In this document: piece by piece, positions 1 to 6,946 of the stretch
Numbering within the stretch: position 1 is the stretch's first letter
Layout of the letters: every line of letters starts with the position of its first letter
Assembly: GCA_038255145.1 (NCBI GenBank)
Contig: JBBSLP010000064.1
Location: forward strand, 1-35,407
DNA: 35,407 nt
Direction: 5' to 3'
Source of the DNA: WHTX01 sp038255145
Lineage (GTDB): Bacteria > Actinomycetota > Acidimicrobiia > Acidimicrobiales > CAIXPF01
Position numbers and translations under genes: made by a program
Notes under the pieces: generated by a model
What the model was told of the DNA's origin: nothing
Database searches by the model: none
What the model saw: the letters and a program-made list of their open reading frames with translations, nothing else

Positions 1-26
1 GATGCGGCGGTCAGCATGGCAAATGT

Positions 27-50
27 CGACGAAGTTGGTCAACTTTGTCG
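27..50. repeat. Imperfect inverted repeat upstream of TetR gene
   Basis: Ten-base arms CGACGAAGTT and AACTTTGTCG flank a GGTC spacer, matching at 9 of 10 positions. It lies about 90 bases upstream of the TetR start. It could be a second regulator-binding site, or belong to a divergent gene left of the window. It has no T-run, so a terminator is less likely. Confidence 0.4.
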
Positions 51-120
51 GAGTTCGGAGGTGTGGGACCCGGCGCTGGCCCGGTCGGCCCCTTCGTTCC
101 GACCCTTGCCATCAGCCAGA

Positions 121-140
121 GTGAGTGTACAGTCACTCAC
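121..140. promoter_or_regulatory. Probable TetR operator
   Basis: A perfect palindrome, GTGAGTG-N6-CACTCAC, ends one base before the ATG of the TetR gene. Two-fold symmetric sites of this size and TGAGTG-type half-sites are typical of TetR/AcrR operators. Its position over the translation start suggests tight autorepression, with the regulator blocking its own transcription. The binding partner is inferred from position only. Confidence 0.7.
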
Positions 141-701
141 ATGCCTCGGACGACGACCTCCCTGTCCACGGCCGAGGCAAGGCGGGCCACGGTCATCCGC
201 AGCGCCATCGTGGTGTTCGCCACCTCGGGCTACCTGGGCACCCCCATCGCCGCCGTCGCCGAGCACGCCGGCATCTCCCCCGCCTACGTGTCCAAGCTCT
301 TCCCCACCAAGGAGGGCCTGTTCGTCTCGGCCCTCGATCACTGCTTCACCCTGGTCGAAGAGGCCCTGGCCCGGGGGGCCGACGCCAGCACCGATCAGAC
401 ACCCGAGGGACTGCTGTTCGCCATGGGCGGGGCCTACGCCGAGCTCATCGCCGACCGCTCCCTGCTCATGCTCCAGGTCCACGCCCAGTCCGCCGCCGCC
501 GTCCCCGAGATCGGCCGGGGCCTGCGCGACGGGCTCCGCAAGGTCACCACCTTCGCCCAGACCCGCTCGGGCGCGTCGGACGAGGCCGTGCAGCGCTTCA
601 TCGCCTACGGCCAGCTCTGCCACCTCATCACCACCGTCGGCCTCGACGACGAGCCCGCCCCCTGGGCCCGCACCCTCACCGCCGGCATGCGCCACCCCTG
701 A
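141..701 (+). CDS. TetR/AcrR family transcriptional regulator
   Basis: A 186-residue one-domain repressor. The N-terminal helix-turn-helix region reads ARRATVIRSAIVVFATSGYL then TPIAAVAEHAGISPAYVSKLF, with the family's characteristic 'F.TKEGLF' just after the recognition helix. The C-terminal two thirds is a divergent all-helical ligand-binding domain, so the inducer cannot be read from the sequence. I chose ATG 141 rather than the upstream in-frame ATG at 45 because the TetR homology begins there and the palindromic operator abuts it. The next gene downstream on the same strand is a damaged medium-chain dehydrogenase, which was probably its original target. Length and fold are normal for the family. 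Confidence 0.9.
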   Translation: MPRTTTSLSTAEARRATVIRSAIVVFATSGYLGTPIAAVAEHAGISPAYVSKLFPTKEGLFVSALDHCFTLVEEALARGADASTDQTPEGLLFAMGGAYAELIADRSLLMLQVHAQSAAAVPEIGRGLRDGLRKVTTFAQTRSGASDEAVQRFIAYGQLCHLITTVGLDDEPAPWARTLTAGMRHP

Positions 702-780
702 GCTGGCGCCCCAGCGCCTCACGGCGCGTTGGCTTCTCGGCCGCCGGTACCGGCGACCGGCAGACCACCAGGAGCAGCTC

Positions 781-1246
781 ATGAGCAAGCCGACGACGAC
801 GACGACGAAGGTCCGTCAGGCCACCCTGGCCCCACCCGCCACGGGTCAGGCCCTGGTCGGGGTCGAGGCCACGGGCATCTCCTTCGCCGAGCAGGGCATG
901 CGCCGGGGCCGCTACCCGGGCCAGCCGGCGTTCCCCTTCGTGCCCGGCTACGACCTGGTGGGCACGGTCCTGGCCGTGGGACCCGACACCAGCGCCGAGC
1001 TGGTGGGGACCAGGGTCGCCGCCGTGACCAAGACCGGAGCCTGGGCCACCCACGCCGTCGTGCCCGTGGCCGACCTGGTGCCCGTGCCCCCGGCGCTGGA
1101 TCCAGCGGTGGCCGAGACCGTGCTCGTCAACGGCATCACCGCCTGGCAGAAGCTGCACCGCAAGGCCCGGGTGACCGGGGTCGTCGCCGCCCATGGAGCT
1201 GGCTGAGTCCCGCACCGTCGCCGGCAAGGTCGTGCTCCTCCCCTGA
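781..1246 (+). pseudogene. Internally deleted quinone oxidoreductase-like MDR dehydrogenase
   Basis: The intact reading frame (ATG 781 to TGA 1206, 141 aa) encodes only the N-terminal GroES-like domain of a zinc-independent medium-chain dehydrogenase/quinone oxidoreductase. It includes PFVPGYDLVGTVLAVG and the hinge TAWQKLHRKARVTGVV. It stops exactly where the nucleotide-binding GxGGVG loop should begin (VVAAHGAG-stop). Immediately afterwards, in another frame, positions 1193-1246 encode MELAESRTVAGKVVLLP-stop, which is the typical extreme C-terminus of the same family. About 170 residues covering the whole Rossmann domain are therefore missing and the two ends are fused out of frame. The gene follows the TetR regulator and was probably its regulated partner. 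No enzymatic activity is expected. Confidence 0.8.
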
Positions 1247-1370
1247 GCCGGGCACAGCGGGATCGGCAGGCGGCCGATCGCCGGCCCTCGTCCGGGTCGG
1301 CCGGCAGACTTGGCGAACCTTTGATGTTCTGCTGGGGTGGGCCTGACGGGCGGGGGCGCACGGTGCCCCC

Positions 1371-1958
1371 ATGCGAACTCGGAACCTGATCGTCTGCCTC
1401 GTCGGAGCCCTGGGTGTGCTGGGCGGGGCCGCCGGCGCAGCGACGCTCGGCGGCACGTCCGCCGACGCCGTCGACCTGCCCATCCAGCTCAGCCGCAACG
1501 GCGCCGACGACCCCGCCGGGGACCTGTCGGGCAACTGCGACGAGGCCGAACACGCCGACGACCCCGCCTGCCTCGCACGACCGGTGCTCGCCCCCCTCCC
1601 GGTGGCGGCTGCGCCCACCACGACGTCACCGCCCACCACGACGTCACCGCCCAACACGACGTCCACAACGGTGGCCCCGCCCCTGGCCTGCGCCGTGACG
1701 CCGCCACCCGACCCGACCCCGACGACCACGGTCCCCGTCGCTCCAGCCCCAGCGGCCGGCGTCGACATCTCCGGGCCGTGTGACGAGGTCGAGCACATCG
1801 GCGACCCGCGGTGCAGCGGGACCGGCGCCGTCGCCGATGACTCGGGCCGGGGCTCCGGCGGCGGTGGTCAAGACGATCGCTCCGGCGGCGACGACCGCAG
1901 CGGCAACGACGACAACGGCGGGGACCGGTCCGGTGGTGGGCGTGGTTCGGACGACTGA
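1371..1958 (+). CDS. Secreted Thr/Pro-rich protein with duplicated Cys motif
   Basis: A 195-residue protein of unknown function. Residues 1-30 form a signal peptide (MRTRN, then a hydrophobic VCLVGALGVLGGAAGAA stretch). The mature part carries two copies of the pattern D-[LI]-S-G-x-C-D-E-x-E-H-x-x-D-P-x-C, at residues 51-67 and 132-148. They are separated by a Thr/Ser/Pro linker (TTTSPP repeats). The C-terminal 45 residues are a low-complexity Gly/Asp/Ser/Arg tail (SGGDDRSGNDD). The two Cys per motif could form disulfides, and the acidic tail could bind metal ions; both are guesses. It converges on the histidine kinase gene, leaving only 10 bases between the stops. I do not recognise a named family. 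Confidence 0.7.
   Translation: MRTRNLIVCLVGALGVLGGAAGAATLGGTSADAVDLPIQLSRNGADDPAGDLSGNCDEAEHADDPACLARPVLAPLPVAAAPTTTSPPTTTSPPNTTSTTVAPPLACAVTPPPDPTPTTTVPVAPAPAAGVDISGPCDEVEHIGDPRCSGTGAVADDSGRGSGGGGQDDRSGGDDRSGNDDNGGDRSGGGRGSDD
1616..1666 (+). repeat. 18-bp tandem repeat encoding TTTSPP
   Basis: Two exact copies of an 18-bp unit (CACCACGACGTCACCGCC, 1616-1633 and 1634-1651) are followed by a diverged third copy. They lie in the coding region of the secreted protein and encode its Thr-Ser-Pro linker. Such in-frame repeats can change number by slippage and so vary linker length. Confidence 0.75.
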
Positions 1959-1968
1959 GCGACGGCCG

Positions 1969-3261
1969 TCAATGACCCGGGGACCGGGGGGCGGGTCGCA
2001 GCTCGACCTCCACCCGGGCCCCGCCAGAGGGCGAGCGGCCGAGGACCAGGCCGCCCCCGGAGGCCTCGGCCGTGCGCCGCACGATGTCGAGGCCCAGGCC
2101 GGTGGACCCCGCCCCGCTGTGGCCCCGCTGGTCGGAACCCTCGGCCATGCCGGGGCCGTCGTCCTCGACCACCAGGCGCCACCACCCGTTCGGCCGGGCC
2201 GAGACCGCCACCCGCAGGTCGGTGCCTTCGGGGGTGTGGTCGACCACGTTGCCGATGAGGGCGTCGAGAGCAGCCTCGAGGTCATCGTCGGACGCGGCCA
2301 CGGGCGCCGGTCCTCGGGGCAGTTCGGCGGCCACGCGCCGATCCTGGTCCTCGGCCAGAGGCGTCCAGAAGGCCACCCGGTCCCGGGCCACGGCGGCCAG
2401 GTCGCCCACCACGACCAGGGGACGGTCGGATCGGCGCCGGGCGGCCCGGATCACGTCGTCAACGGCGGCGCTGAGCTCGTCGGCCGCAGTGCCGAGCCGG
2501 TCGCGCTCGACCGGATCGTGCAGGGCCTCGGCGTCGAGGCGCATGGCGGTGAGCGGGGTGCGCAACCGGTGGGAGAGGTCGGCGACCGACTCCCGCTCGG
2601 CCCGGACCAGGTCCTGGATGCGACCGGCCAACAGGTTCAGCGCGTGCCCAGCCCGCTCGACCTCGGGCGGTCCGGCGGGGACGACCCGCTGGTCGAGGTG
2701 GCCGGCCTGCAACCGGGACGCCACCCGGGCCAGGTCCTCGCTGGGGCGCACCACGCCCCGGGCCATGCGGTCCCCGACCACGACGGACACGGCCAGCAGC
2801 CCGATGCCCACCCCGCCGAGGAGCAACCACGCCGTCACGACGCCTCGGCGCAGGGCGGCCGGAGCCAGGTGGAGGACGAGGACGTCGGCCGGTCCCGAAC
2901 CGGTGACCACGGGTACGACCACGTCCACCCCGCCGCCGCTGTCCACGACGAAGGCGGCGCCCTGTCGGGCGGCAGCCAACCAGTCCCCGGTCACCGCCGG
3001 GCCGGCCACGCTCTCGCCCGCGGCGCCCACGTAGCTGGCCGTGCCCCCGGCCTGCTCCCCCAGGACCGTGACCTCGGCGGCCAGCGAGGGCGTGCCCCGC
3101 ACGGCGGCCAGGGTGGGTACGGCGGCCTGGGCCAGGGCCTCGGCATCGCTGATGGCCCGGTCCCGGGCCACCGAGCGGACGAGTACGGCCAGGGGGATGA
3201 CGAAGGCGATGACGACCATGGCCACCAGGGCAGCCATGGCCGTGACCAGCCGTCGCCTCAC
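1969..3261 (-). CDS. Sensor histidine kinase
   Basis: A 430-residue membrane-bound two-component sensor. TM1 is about residues 10-28 and TM2 about 141-163, enclosing an extracytoplasmic sensor of about 110 residues. A HAMP linker follows (about 165-220). The H-box is ADLSHRLRTPLTAM with phospho-accepting His231, the N-box has Asn338 (IGNVVDHTPEG), G1 is EDDGPGM near 366-372, and G2 is STGLGLDIV at 386-394. All elements required for autophosphorylation are present. The stop of the upstream response-regulator gene lies 12 bases away (regulator 3274-3963, kinase start 3261), so the two form an operon and a cognate pair. The stimulus is unknown. The divergent anchored protein at 4004 is a candidate target. 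Confidence 0.93.
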   Translation of the reverse strand: MRRRLVTAMAALVAMVVIAFVIPLAVLVRSVARDRAISDAEALAQAAVPTLAAVRGTPSLAAEVTVLGEQAGGTASYVGAAGESVAGPAVTGDWLAAARQGAAFVVDSGGGVDVVVPVVTGSGPADVLVLHLAPAALRRGVVTAWLLLGGVGIGLLAVSVVVGDRMARGVVRPSEDLARVASRLQAGHLDQRVVPAGPPEVERAGHALNLLAGRIQDLVRAERESVADLSHRLRTPLTAMRLDAEALHDPVERDRLGTAADELSAAVDDVIRAARRRSDRPLVVVGDLAAVARDRVAFWTPLAEDQDRRVAAELPRGPAPVAASDDDLEAALDALIGNVVDHTPEGTDLRVAVSARPNGWWRLVVEDDGPGMAEGSDQRGHSGAGSTGLGLDIVRRTAEASGGGLVLGRSPSGGARVEVELRPAPRSPGH

Positions 3262-3273
3262 GCGGAGGCCACG

Positions 3274-3963
3274 TCAGTCGCCCATCGGGTCGCCCAGACG
3301 GATGCCCACGCCACGCACCGTGTGCAGCAGCCGGGGATCCGACGCCTGCTCGCCCAGCTTGCGCCGCAGCCACGAGAGGTGGACGTCGACGGTGCGGTCA
3401 CCGCCTCCGTAGGGCTGGCGCCACACGTCGCGCAGCACGTCGCGTTTGGTCACGACCTTGCCCGGGCGGGCGGCCAGGTAGGCGAGGAGGTCGAACTCCT
3501 TGCGGGTCAGCACCAGTTCCGCACCCTCGAGGGAGGCCACCAGGGCGTCGGGATCGACCCGCAGGGGGCCGACGACGAGGACAGCCGACGACGTGGCCGG
3601 TCCGCCGGTCCGCCGCAGCACGGCGCGGATGCGGGCGTCGAGTTGTTCGGCGGTGAACGGCTTGACCAGGTAGTCGTCGGCGCCGGCGTCGAGCGTGCGC
3701 ACCACCTCGGCGTCCTCGTCCCGGGCCGTGGCCACGATGACGGGCACGTCGCTGGCCGATCGCAGCATGCCCAGCAGGGTGGTGCCGTCGATGTCGGGCA
3801 GGCCGAGGTCGAGGACGACGACATCGGGCCGCTGGGCCAGGACCAGACCGAGGCCGGACAGGCCGTCCGCCGCAGCCCGCACGCCGTGGCCACGCTCGTG
3901 CAGGGCCCGTACCAGGGTCTCCCTGATGCGGGCATCGTCCTCGATCACCACGACGGAGGCCAC
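3274..3963 (-). CDS. OmpR/PhoB-type response regulator
   Basis: A 229-residue DNA-binding response regulator. The receiver domain (1-115) has the acidic pair EDD at residues 8-10, phospho-acceptor Asp52 (VVVLDLGLPD), and the Lys of YLVKPF. The winged-helix effector domain (about 130-225) ends TVDVHLSWLRRKLG...VRGVGIRLG, the OmpR/PhoB signature. I placed the start at GTG 3963 because receiver homology begins at once (VASVVVIEDD); the open frame upstream is Pro/Arg-rich antisense sequence. No strong ribosome-binding site is visible, so the start is moderately sure. It is the first gene of an operon with the histidine kinase and is divergent from the membrane-anchored protein that starts at about 4004. 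Confidence 0.93.
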   Translation of the reverse strand: MASVVVIEDDARIRETLVRALHERGHGVRAAADGLSGLGLVLAQRPDVVVLDLGLPDIDGTTLLGMLRSASDVPVIVATARDEDAEVVRTLDAGADDYLVKPFTAEQLDARIRAVLRRTGGPATSSAVLVVGPLRVDPDALVASLEGAELVLTRKEFDLLAYLAARPGKVVTKRDVLRDVWRQPYGGGDRTVDVHLSWLRRKLGEQASDPRLLHTVRGVGIRLGDPMGD

Positions 3964-4003
3964 GGTGGGCAACGGTAGGCCGTGGTGGGGGCGTCGGGCC
4001 CGG

Positions 4004-4624
4004 GTGCCGGTCGCGGTGGCCGGACGCCGGACTGGGCGGGTGCGCCGCCGGTTGTTCCTCGTGCTCGTCTGGTTGGCGGGCACGACCGTGGCCCTGGGCC
4101 TGTCCGGCCTGGCCCTGCGGGCCGTGGGCCAACGCCTGGAAGGCAGCGCCGACGGACCGCGGCGCGCCGTCGCCTCGGCCACCACCACGACCCCGGGCGC
4201 CGACCCGACGACCACATCCACCAGCGCCCCCCCAACTGCGACCACCGCCGGTGGCACGACCACGGCCACCTCCGCGACGGTTGCGACCTCGGTGCCCGTG
4301 CCCGCAGCGGTCCCCGACCCCGTCGCCACCACGCCCACCGCCACATCAGGTGCTCGCACCTACGTCACCGCCGGCGGCACCGTGGTGGTCGGTTGCAACG
4401 GCGCCGCCGCCAGCCTGGTGGCGGCCAGTCCGTCCGTGGGCTGGTCGGTCGACGTGCGTTCCACGGGCCCCGAGCGCGTCGAGGTCCGCTTCGAACGGGC
4501 CGGAGCTGCGGACGAGGAGACGGGCGGGGAAACGGGCGAGGGCGGCGATGAGGAAGGGCCTGACGAAGGCTCGCGGGTGCGGGCCACGTGCCGCGGTGGC
4601 GTGGCCGAGGCCGAGGTGCGCTGA
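4004..4624 (+). CDS. Membrane-anchored Thr-rich extracytoplasmic protein
   Basis: About 206 residues, function unknown. An Arg-rich N-terminus (RRTGRVRRR) precedes one hydrophobic segment, LFLVLVWLAGTTVALGLSGLAL, acting as an uncleaved anchor or signal. A long Thr/Ala/Pro linker follows (about residues 50-115), then a small globular C-terminal domain with two Cys (VVVGCNGAAASLV and VRATCRGGVAEAEV) that probably form a disulfide in a beta-rich fold. An acidic Glu/Gly stretch (EETGGETGEGGDEEGPDEG) interrupts that domain. In-frame GTG codons at 3965, 4004, 4016 and 4040 are all possible starts. It is divergent from the two-component operon, whose regulator may control it. It ends next to a strong bidirectional hairpin. 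Confidence 0.6.
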   Translation: MPVAVAGRRTGRVRRRLFLVLVWLAGTTVALGLSGLALRAVGQRLEGSADGPRRAVASATTTTPGADPTTTSTSAPPTATTAGGTTTATSATVATSVPVPAAVPDPVATTPTATSGARTYVTAGGTVVVGCNGAAASLVAASPSVGWSVDVRSTGPERVEVRFERAGAADEETGGETGEGGDEEGPDEGSRVRATCRGGVAEAEVR

Positions 4625-4650
4625 CGGGCTCGCCCGTGGTGCCGGATGCG

Positions 4651-4677
4651 CCCGGGTCGCGACCTCAGCGACCCGGG
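4651..4677. terminator. Bidirectional terminator-like hairpin
   Basis: Perfect 10-base arms, CCCGGGTCGC and GCGACCCGGG, enclose a 7-base loop between two convergent genes. The TGA of the minus-strand SDR gene lies inside the loop (4665-4667). There is no clear T-run, as is common in GC-rich actinobacteria. A smaller hairpin, ACGGGC-TC-GCCCGT, lies at 4624-4637. Confidence 0.7.
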
Positions 4678-5498
4678 GGGCGGTGGTGGCGGATGGGGCG
4701 CTCCATGCGGGCGAACTTCGGCCACTTCGACCACGGACGGCCGGCCTCGAAACCGCCGTCGACCACGAACTCGCGACCGGTGATCCACTCCGAGTCGTCG
4801 CTGGCCAGGAACAGCGCCATGTTGGCGATGTCCCGAGGCTCGCCGACGCGGCCCAGCACCTGGGACGATGCCCCCGCCTCACGCATCTGGTCGAGCTGGC
4901 TCTCCCCGGCGTCGGGGCGCCCCGCGGCCAGGGGGGTGGCGATGAAGCCGGGGCAGATGGCGTTGACCCGCACACCGTGCTCGCCCAGCTCGAGGGCGAC
5001 GGACTTGGTCAGGTGGATGACCGCCCCCTTGGCCACGCTGTAGAGGTGGGGGGCATAGCCGACGCGCAGGCCGGCCACCGAGGCGGTGTTGATGATGGAC
5101 CCCGAACCCTGGGCCTCCATGACCGGGGCCGCGTGCTTCAGGCCGAGGAAGACGCTCTTGAGCAGCACGTCCATGGTCAGGTCGTAGTCGTCGACACTGG
5201 TCTTGGAGATGGGCCCGAGGGCGCCACCGAAGCCGGCGTTGTTGAAGAGCACGTCGAGGCTCCCGAAGCGGTCGACGGCCTCGCTGATCATGGCGGCGAC
5301 ATCGTCCTCCTTGGACACGTCGGTGTGGAGGAAGGCGGCGTCGGCGCCGAGCTCGGCCACGAGGGCGTTGCCCTTGTCGTCGTCGAGGTCGGCCACCAGC
5401 ACCTTGGCCCCCTCCTCCACGAACCGGCGCGCTGTCCCCGCCCCGATGCCACTGGCCCCCCCGGTGATCACCGCGACCTTGCCATCGATCCGACCCAT
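4665..5498 (-). CDS. Short-chain dehydrogenase/reductase
   Basis: A 277-residue classical SDR. The cofactor motif TGGASGIG is at residues 12-19, with Asp37 after beta-2 favouring NAD(H) over NADP(H). NNAG is at 86-89, and the catalytic Ser140, Tyr153 and Lys157 (YSVAK) are present, as is the PG motif (ICPGFIATP). The Asn normally found in the helix alpha-4 'VNLK' element is Leu here (DVLLK, residue 112). As far as I recall this is a tolerated variant in some actinobacterial SDRs, but it changes the usual Asn-Ser-Tyr-Lys tetrad. ATG 5498 was chosen because a G-rich Shine-Dalgarno (AGGGGGG) lies just upstream and homology starts there. The substrate cannot be assigned. It is monocistronic and divergent from VapBC. 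Confidence 0.9.
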   Translation of the reverse strand: MGRIDGKVAVITGGASGIGAGTARRFVEEGAKVLVADLDDDKGNALVAELGADAAFLHTDVSKEDDVAAMISEAVDRFGSLDVLFNNAGFGGALGPISKTSVDDYDLTMDVLLKSVFLGLKHAAPVMEAQGSGSIINTASVAGLRVGYAPHLYSVAKGAVIHLTKSVALELGEHGVRVNAICPGFIATPLAAGRPDAGESQLDQMREAGASSQVLGRVGEPRDIANMALFLASDDSEWITGREFVVDGGFEAGRPWSKWPKFARMERPIRHHRPPGR

Positions 5499-5610
5499 GT
5501 GCTGCCCCCCTGGCTGCTTCGCCCGGACCCGTGCGGGCCCGATGCCGATGCCAGATCCTGCGCCAACCGACTGCCCCATTGCACGCCCGTCGACATTGGC
5601 GCCGGGCGTG

Positions 5611-5642
5611 TAGGTGCCTAGGTACCGGAACAGGCACCTAGG
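5611..5642. promoter_or_regulatory. VapBC autoregulatory operator (inverted repeats)
   Basis: Nine-base arms TAGGTGCCT (5611-5619) and AGGCACCTA (5632-5640) form a perfect inverted repeat with a 12-base spacer. Each arm also overlaps a CCTAGG palindrome (5617-5622 and 5637-5642), making two related half-operators. They sit 28 bases upstream of the VapB ATG, where the antitoxin-toxin complex of this family normally binds to repress its own operon. Confidence 0.75.
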
Positions 5643-5669
5643 AACCTTGTCCTGCTACCATGGGGGCTC

Positions 5670-5912
5670 ATGGTCCTGAGCATCAAGAGCGACCGCGCCG
5701 ACGAGCTGGCCCGCGAACTCGCTGCCCTCACCGGCGAGTCCATCACCGACGCTGTCGTCGCCTCCCTGGAGGCACGCCTCGCCGTCGAGCGTCGGCGGCG
5801 CCAGCGGGGTGATCTGTCCGACATCGCCTCCCGCTTCCAGCAGCTGCCCGTGCTCGACGGGCGCAACGCCGACGACGTTCTGGGCTACGACGGGCACGGC
5901 CTGCCCCGATGA
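5670..5912 (+). CDS. vapB: VapB-type antitoxin
   Basis: An 80-residue antitoxin of the Rv0623/PSK-factor type. The N-terminal segment MVLSIKSDRADELARELAALTGESITDAVVASLEARL is a ribbon-helix-helix DNA-binding domain, which dimerises and binds the operator just upstream. The C-terminal part (DIASRFQQLPVLDGRNADDVLGYDGHGLP) is the flexible segment that wraps around and blocks the PIN toxin; the ending 'DDVLGYDxxGLP' is characteristic of this subfamily. The stop overlaps the toxin start by four bases (ATGA), giving translational coupling so that antitoxin is made first. Length is normal. Confidence 0.93.
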   Translation: MVLSIKSDRADELARELAALTGESITDAVVASLEARLAVERRRRQRGDLSDIASRFQQLPVLDGRNADDVLGYDGHGLPR

Positions 5913-6304
5913 GCGTGCCGTGCGTCGTCGATACGTCAGCCGTGATGGCGTTCCTGTCGGGTGAGCCCGACGGTGTCGCCATCGGCCGCCGCCTGCTGGC
6001 GACCCCCTGCACCCTGTCGGCAGCGACATGGGTGGAGCTCGGCATCGTCGTCGAGGCACGCCTGGGCGCAGGCGGCACGCAACTGCTGGCCGAGCTCCGC
6101 GACCGGGCTGGCCTGGTCATCCACCCTGTCGACGAAACGATCGCTGCCGACGCACTGAGCGCATGGCGCCGGTTCGGCAAAGGTCGCCACCCGGCCGCGC
6201 TGAACTACGGCGACACCTTCTCCTACGCATTGGCCCGTCATCTGGGACAGCCGTTGCTGTTCGTCGGCTCCGACTTCAGCCTCACCGACGTCACTGCCGC
6301 TTGA
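5909..6304 (+). CDS. vapC: VapC-type PIN-domain ribonuclease toxin
   Basis: A 131-residue PIN-domain toxin. Acidic metal-binding residues are visible at Asp8 (CVVDTSAVMAFL), Glu43 (WVELGIVVEA), the Asp of NYGDTFSYALA and the Asp of FVGSDFSLTD, so the Mg2+/Mn2+-dependent RNase centre is complete. Family members cleave tRNA or rRNA and stop translation when the antitoxin is degraded; the RNA target here is unknown. It is coupled to VapB by an ATGA overlap. The pair is a self-contained accessory module inserted between metabolic genes. Confidence 0.93.
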   Translation: MSVPCVVDTSAVMAFLSGEPDGVAIGRRLLATPCTLSAATWVELGIVVEARLGAGGTQLLAELRDRAGLVIHPVDETIAADALSAWRRFGKGRHPAALNYGDTFSYALARHLGQPLLFVGSDFSLTDVTAA

Positions 6305-6354
6305 TACCGACCCGGGCCGACCGACGGCGTGCAGGCCTGTCCCTGGCCGAGCGC

Positions 6355-6897
6355 TCAAGCCGCTTCGGCGGCCGCTTTGATGCCTTGGAGGGTGGCCTGG
6401 ATGCTGGTGACGGCGTTGTTGCGCCGGTAGTCCAGTTCGGGCTGGCCCTTGGCGGCCATGTTGTCGGTCATCTGGCGGAACGTCCATGACTCGGTGAGTC
6501 GGGTGCCGGCACCCTCGGGCGCCACCACGTAGCGCCACAGCACCAGGTTGAGGTCGAGCCCGCCGGTGACGAAGGCGAAGTCGCGGCCCTCGTCGCGGCG
6601 GACGATCTCCACGAACGCCTTCCACTCGGCGCCGTCACGGCGGTTGACGCCGACGAACTGGTCGCCGACCTGACCACTGCCCGGGACACCATCGGCGCCC
6701 TTGCGCCAATAGCCGCCGGTGTTCTCGCTGCTCCACTCGCCATAGCGATCCATGGCCGTCACCAGGTCCCACACCCGTTCCGGTGGGGCGTCGATGACGA
6801 TGGATTCCACGTGGGCGGCGATGGGCTCGGCCACCGCCCCGGGCAGATCGTCGATGATCTCGGCAGGGCTTCCATCCAGGCTCATGGGCTGCAGCAT
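6355..6897 (-). CDS. SRPBCC (START-like) family protein
   Basis: A 180-residue protein with one SRPBCC/polyketide-cyclase-type fold. Recognisable pieces are the opening VESIVIDAPPERVWDLVTAMDRYGEWS, which matches the start of START-like domains, and the later WRYVVAPEGAGTRLTESWTF beta-hairpin. The long C-terminal helix reads NAVTSIQATLQGIKAAAEAA. Such proteins bind small hydrophobic ligands in a helix-grip cavity; the ligand is unknown. I used ATG 6897 (MLQPMSLD) because an AAGG-containing ribosome site lies upstream; ATG 6885 is an alternative. It is divergent from the crotonase gene, leaving about 49 bases for both promoters. Confidence 0.85.
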   Translation of the reverse strand: MLQPMSLDGSPAEIIDDLPGAVAEPIAAHVESIVIDAPPERVWDLVTAMDRYGEWSSENTGGYWRKGADGVPGSGQVGDQFVGVNRRDGAEWKAFVEIVRRDEGRDFAFVTGGLDLNLVLWRYVVAPEGAGTRLTESWTFRQMTDNMAAKGQPELDYRRNNAVTSIQATLQGIKAAAEAA

Positions 6898-6946
6898 CGC
6901 AGACCTTCGGCCCCGCCCGCCGGGGACCGCGGCCAGACTGGGCGCC

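Noticed and set aside
1..17. Possible start of a divergent minus-strand gene (ATG at 17-15, MLTAA...)
   Set aside because: Only 17 bases are in the window, there is no ribosome-binding site, and no family can be recognised.
1616..1666. Tandem 18-bp repeats as a possible CRISPR or regulatory repeat
   Set aside because: The units are adjacent with no spacers and encode an in-frame Thr-Ser-Pro linker.
1780..3978. Very long plus-strand open frame
   Set aside because: It is antisense to the histidine kinase and response regulator, which have complete family motifs. Its Gly/Arg/His-rich translation is typical of a GC-rich shadow frame.
6359..6372. GCCGC-TTCG-GCGGC hairpin near the end of the SRPBCC gene as a terminator
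   Set aside because: It lies inside the coding region and encodes the Ala-rich C-terminus, so its symmetry is explained by codon use.
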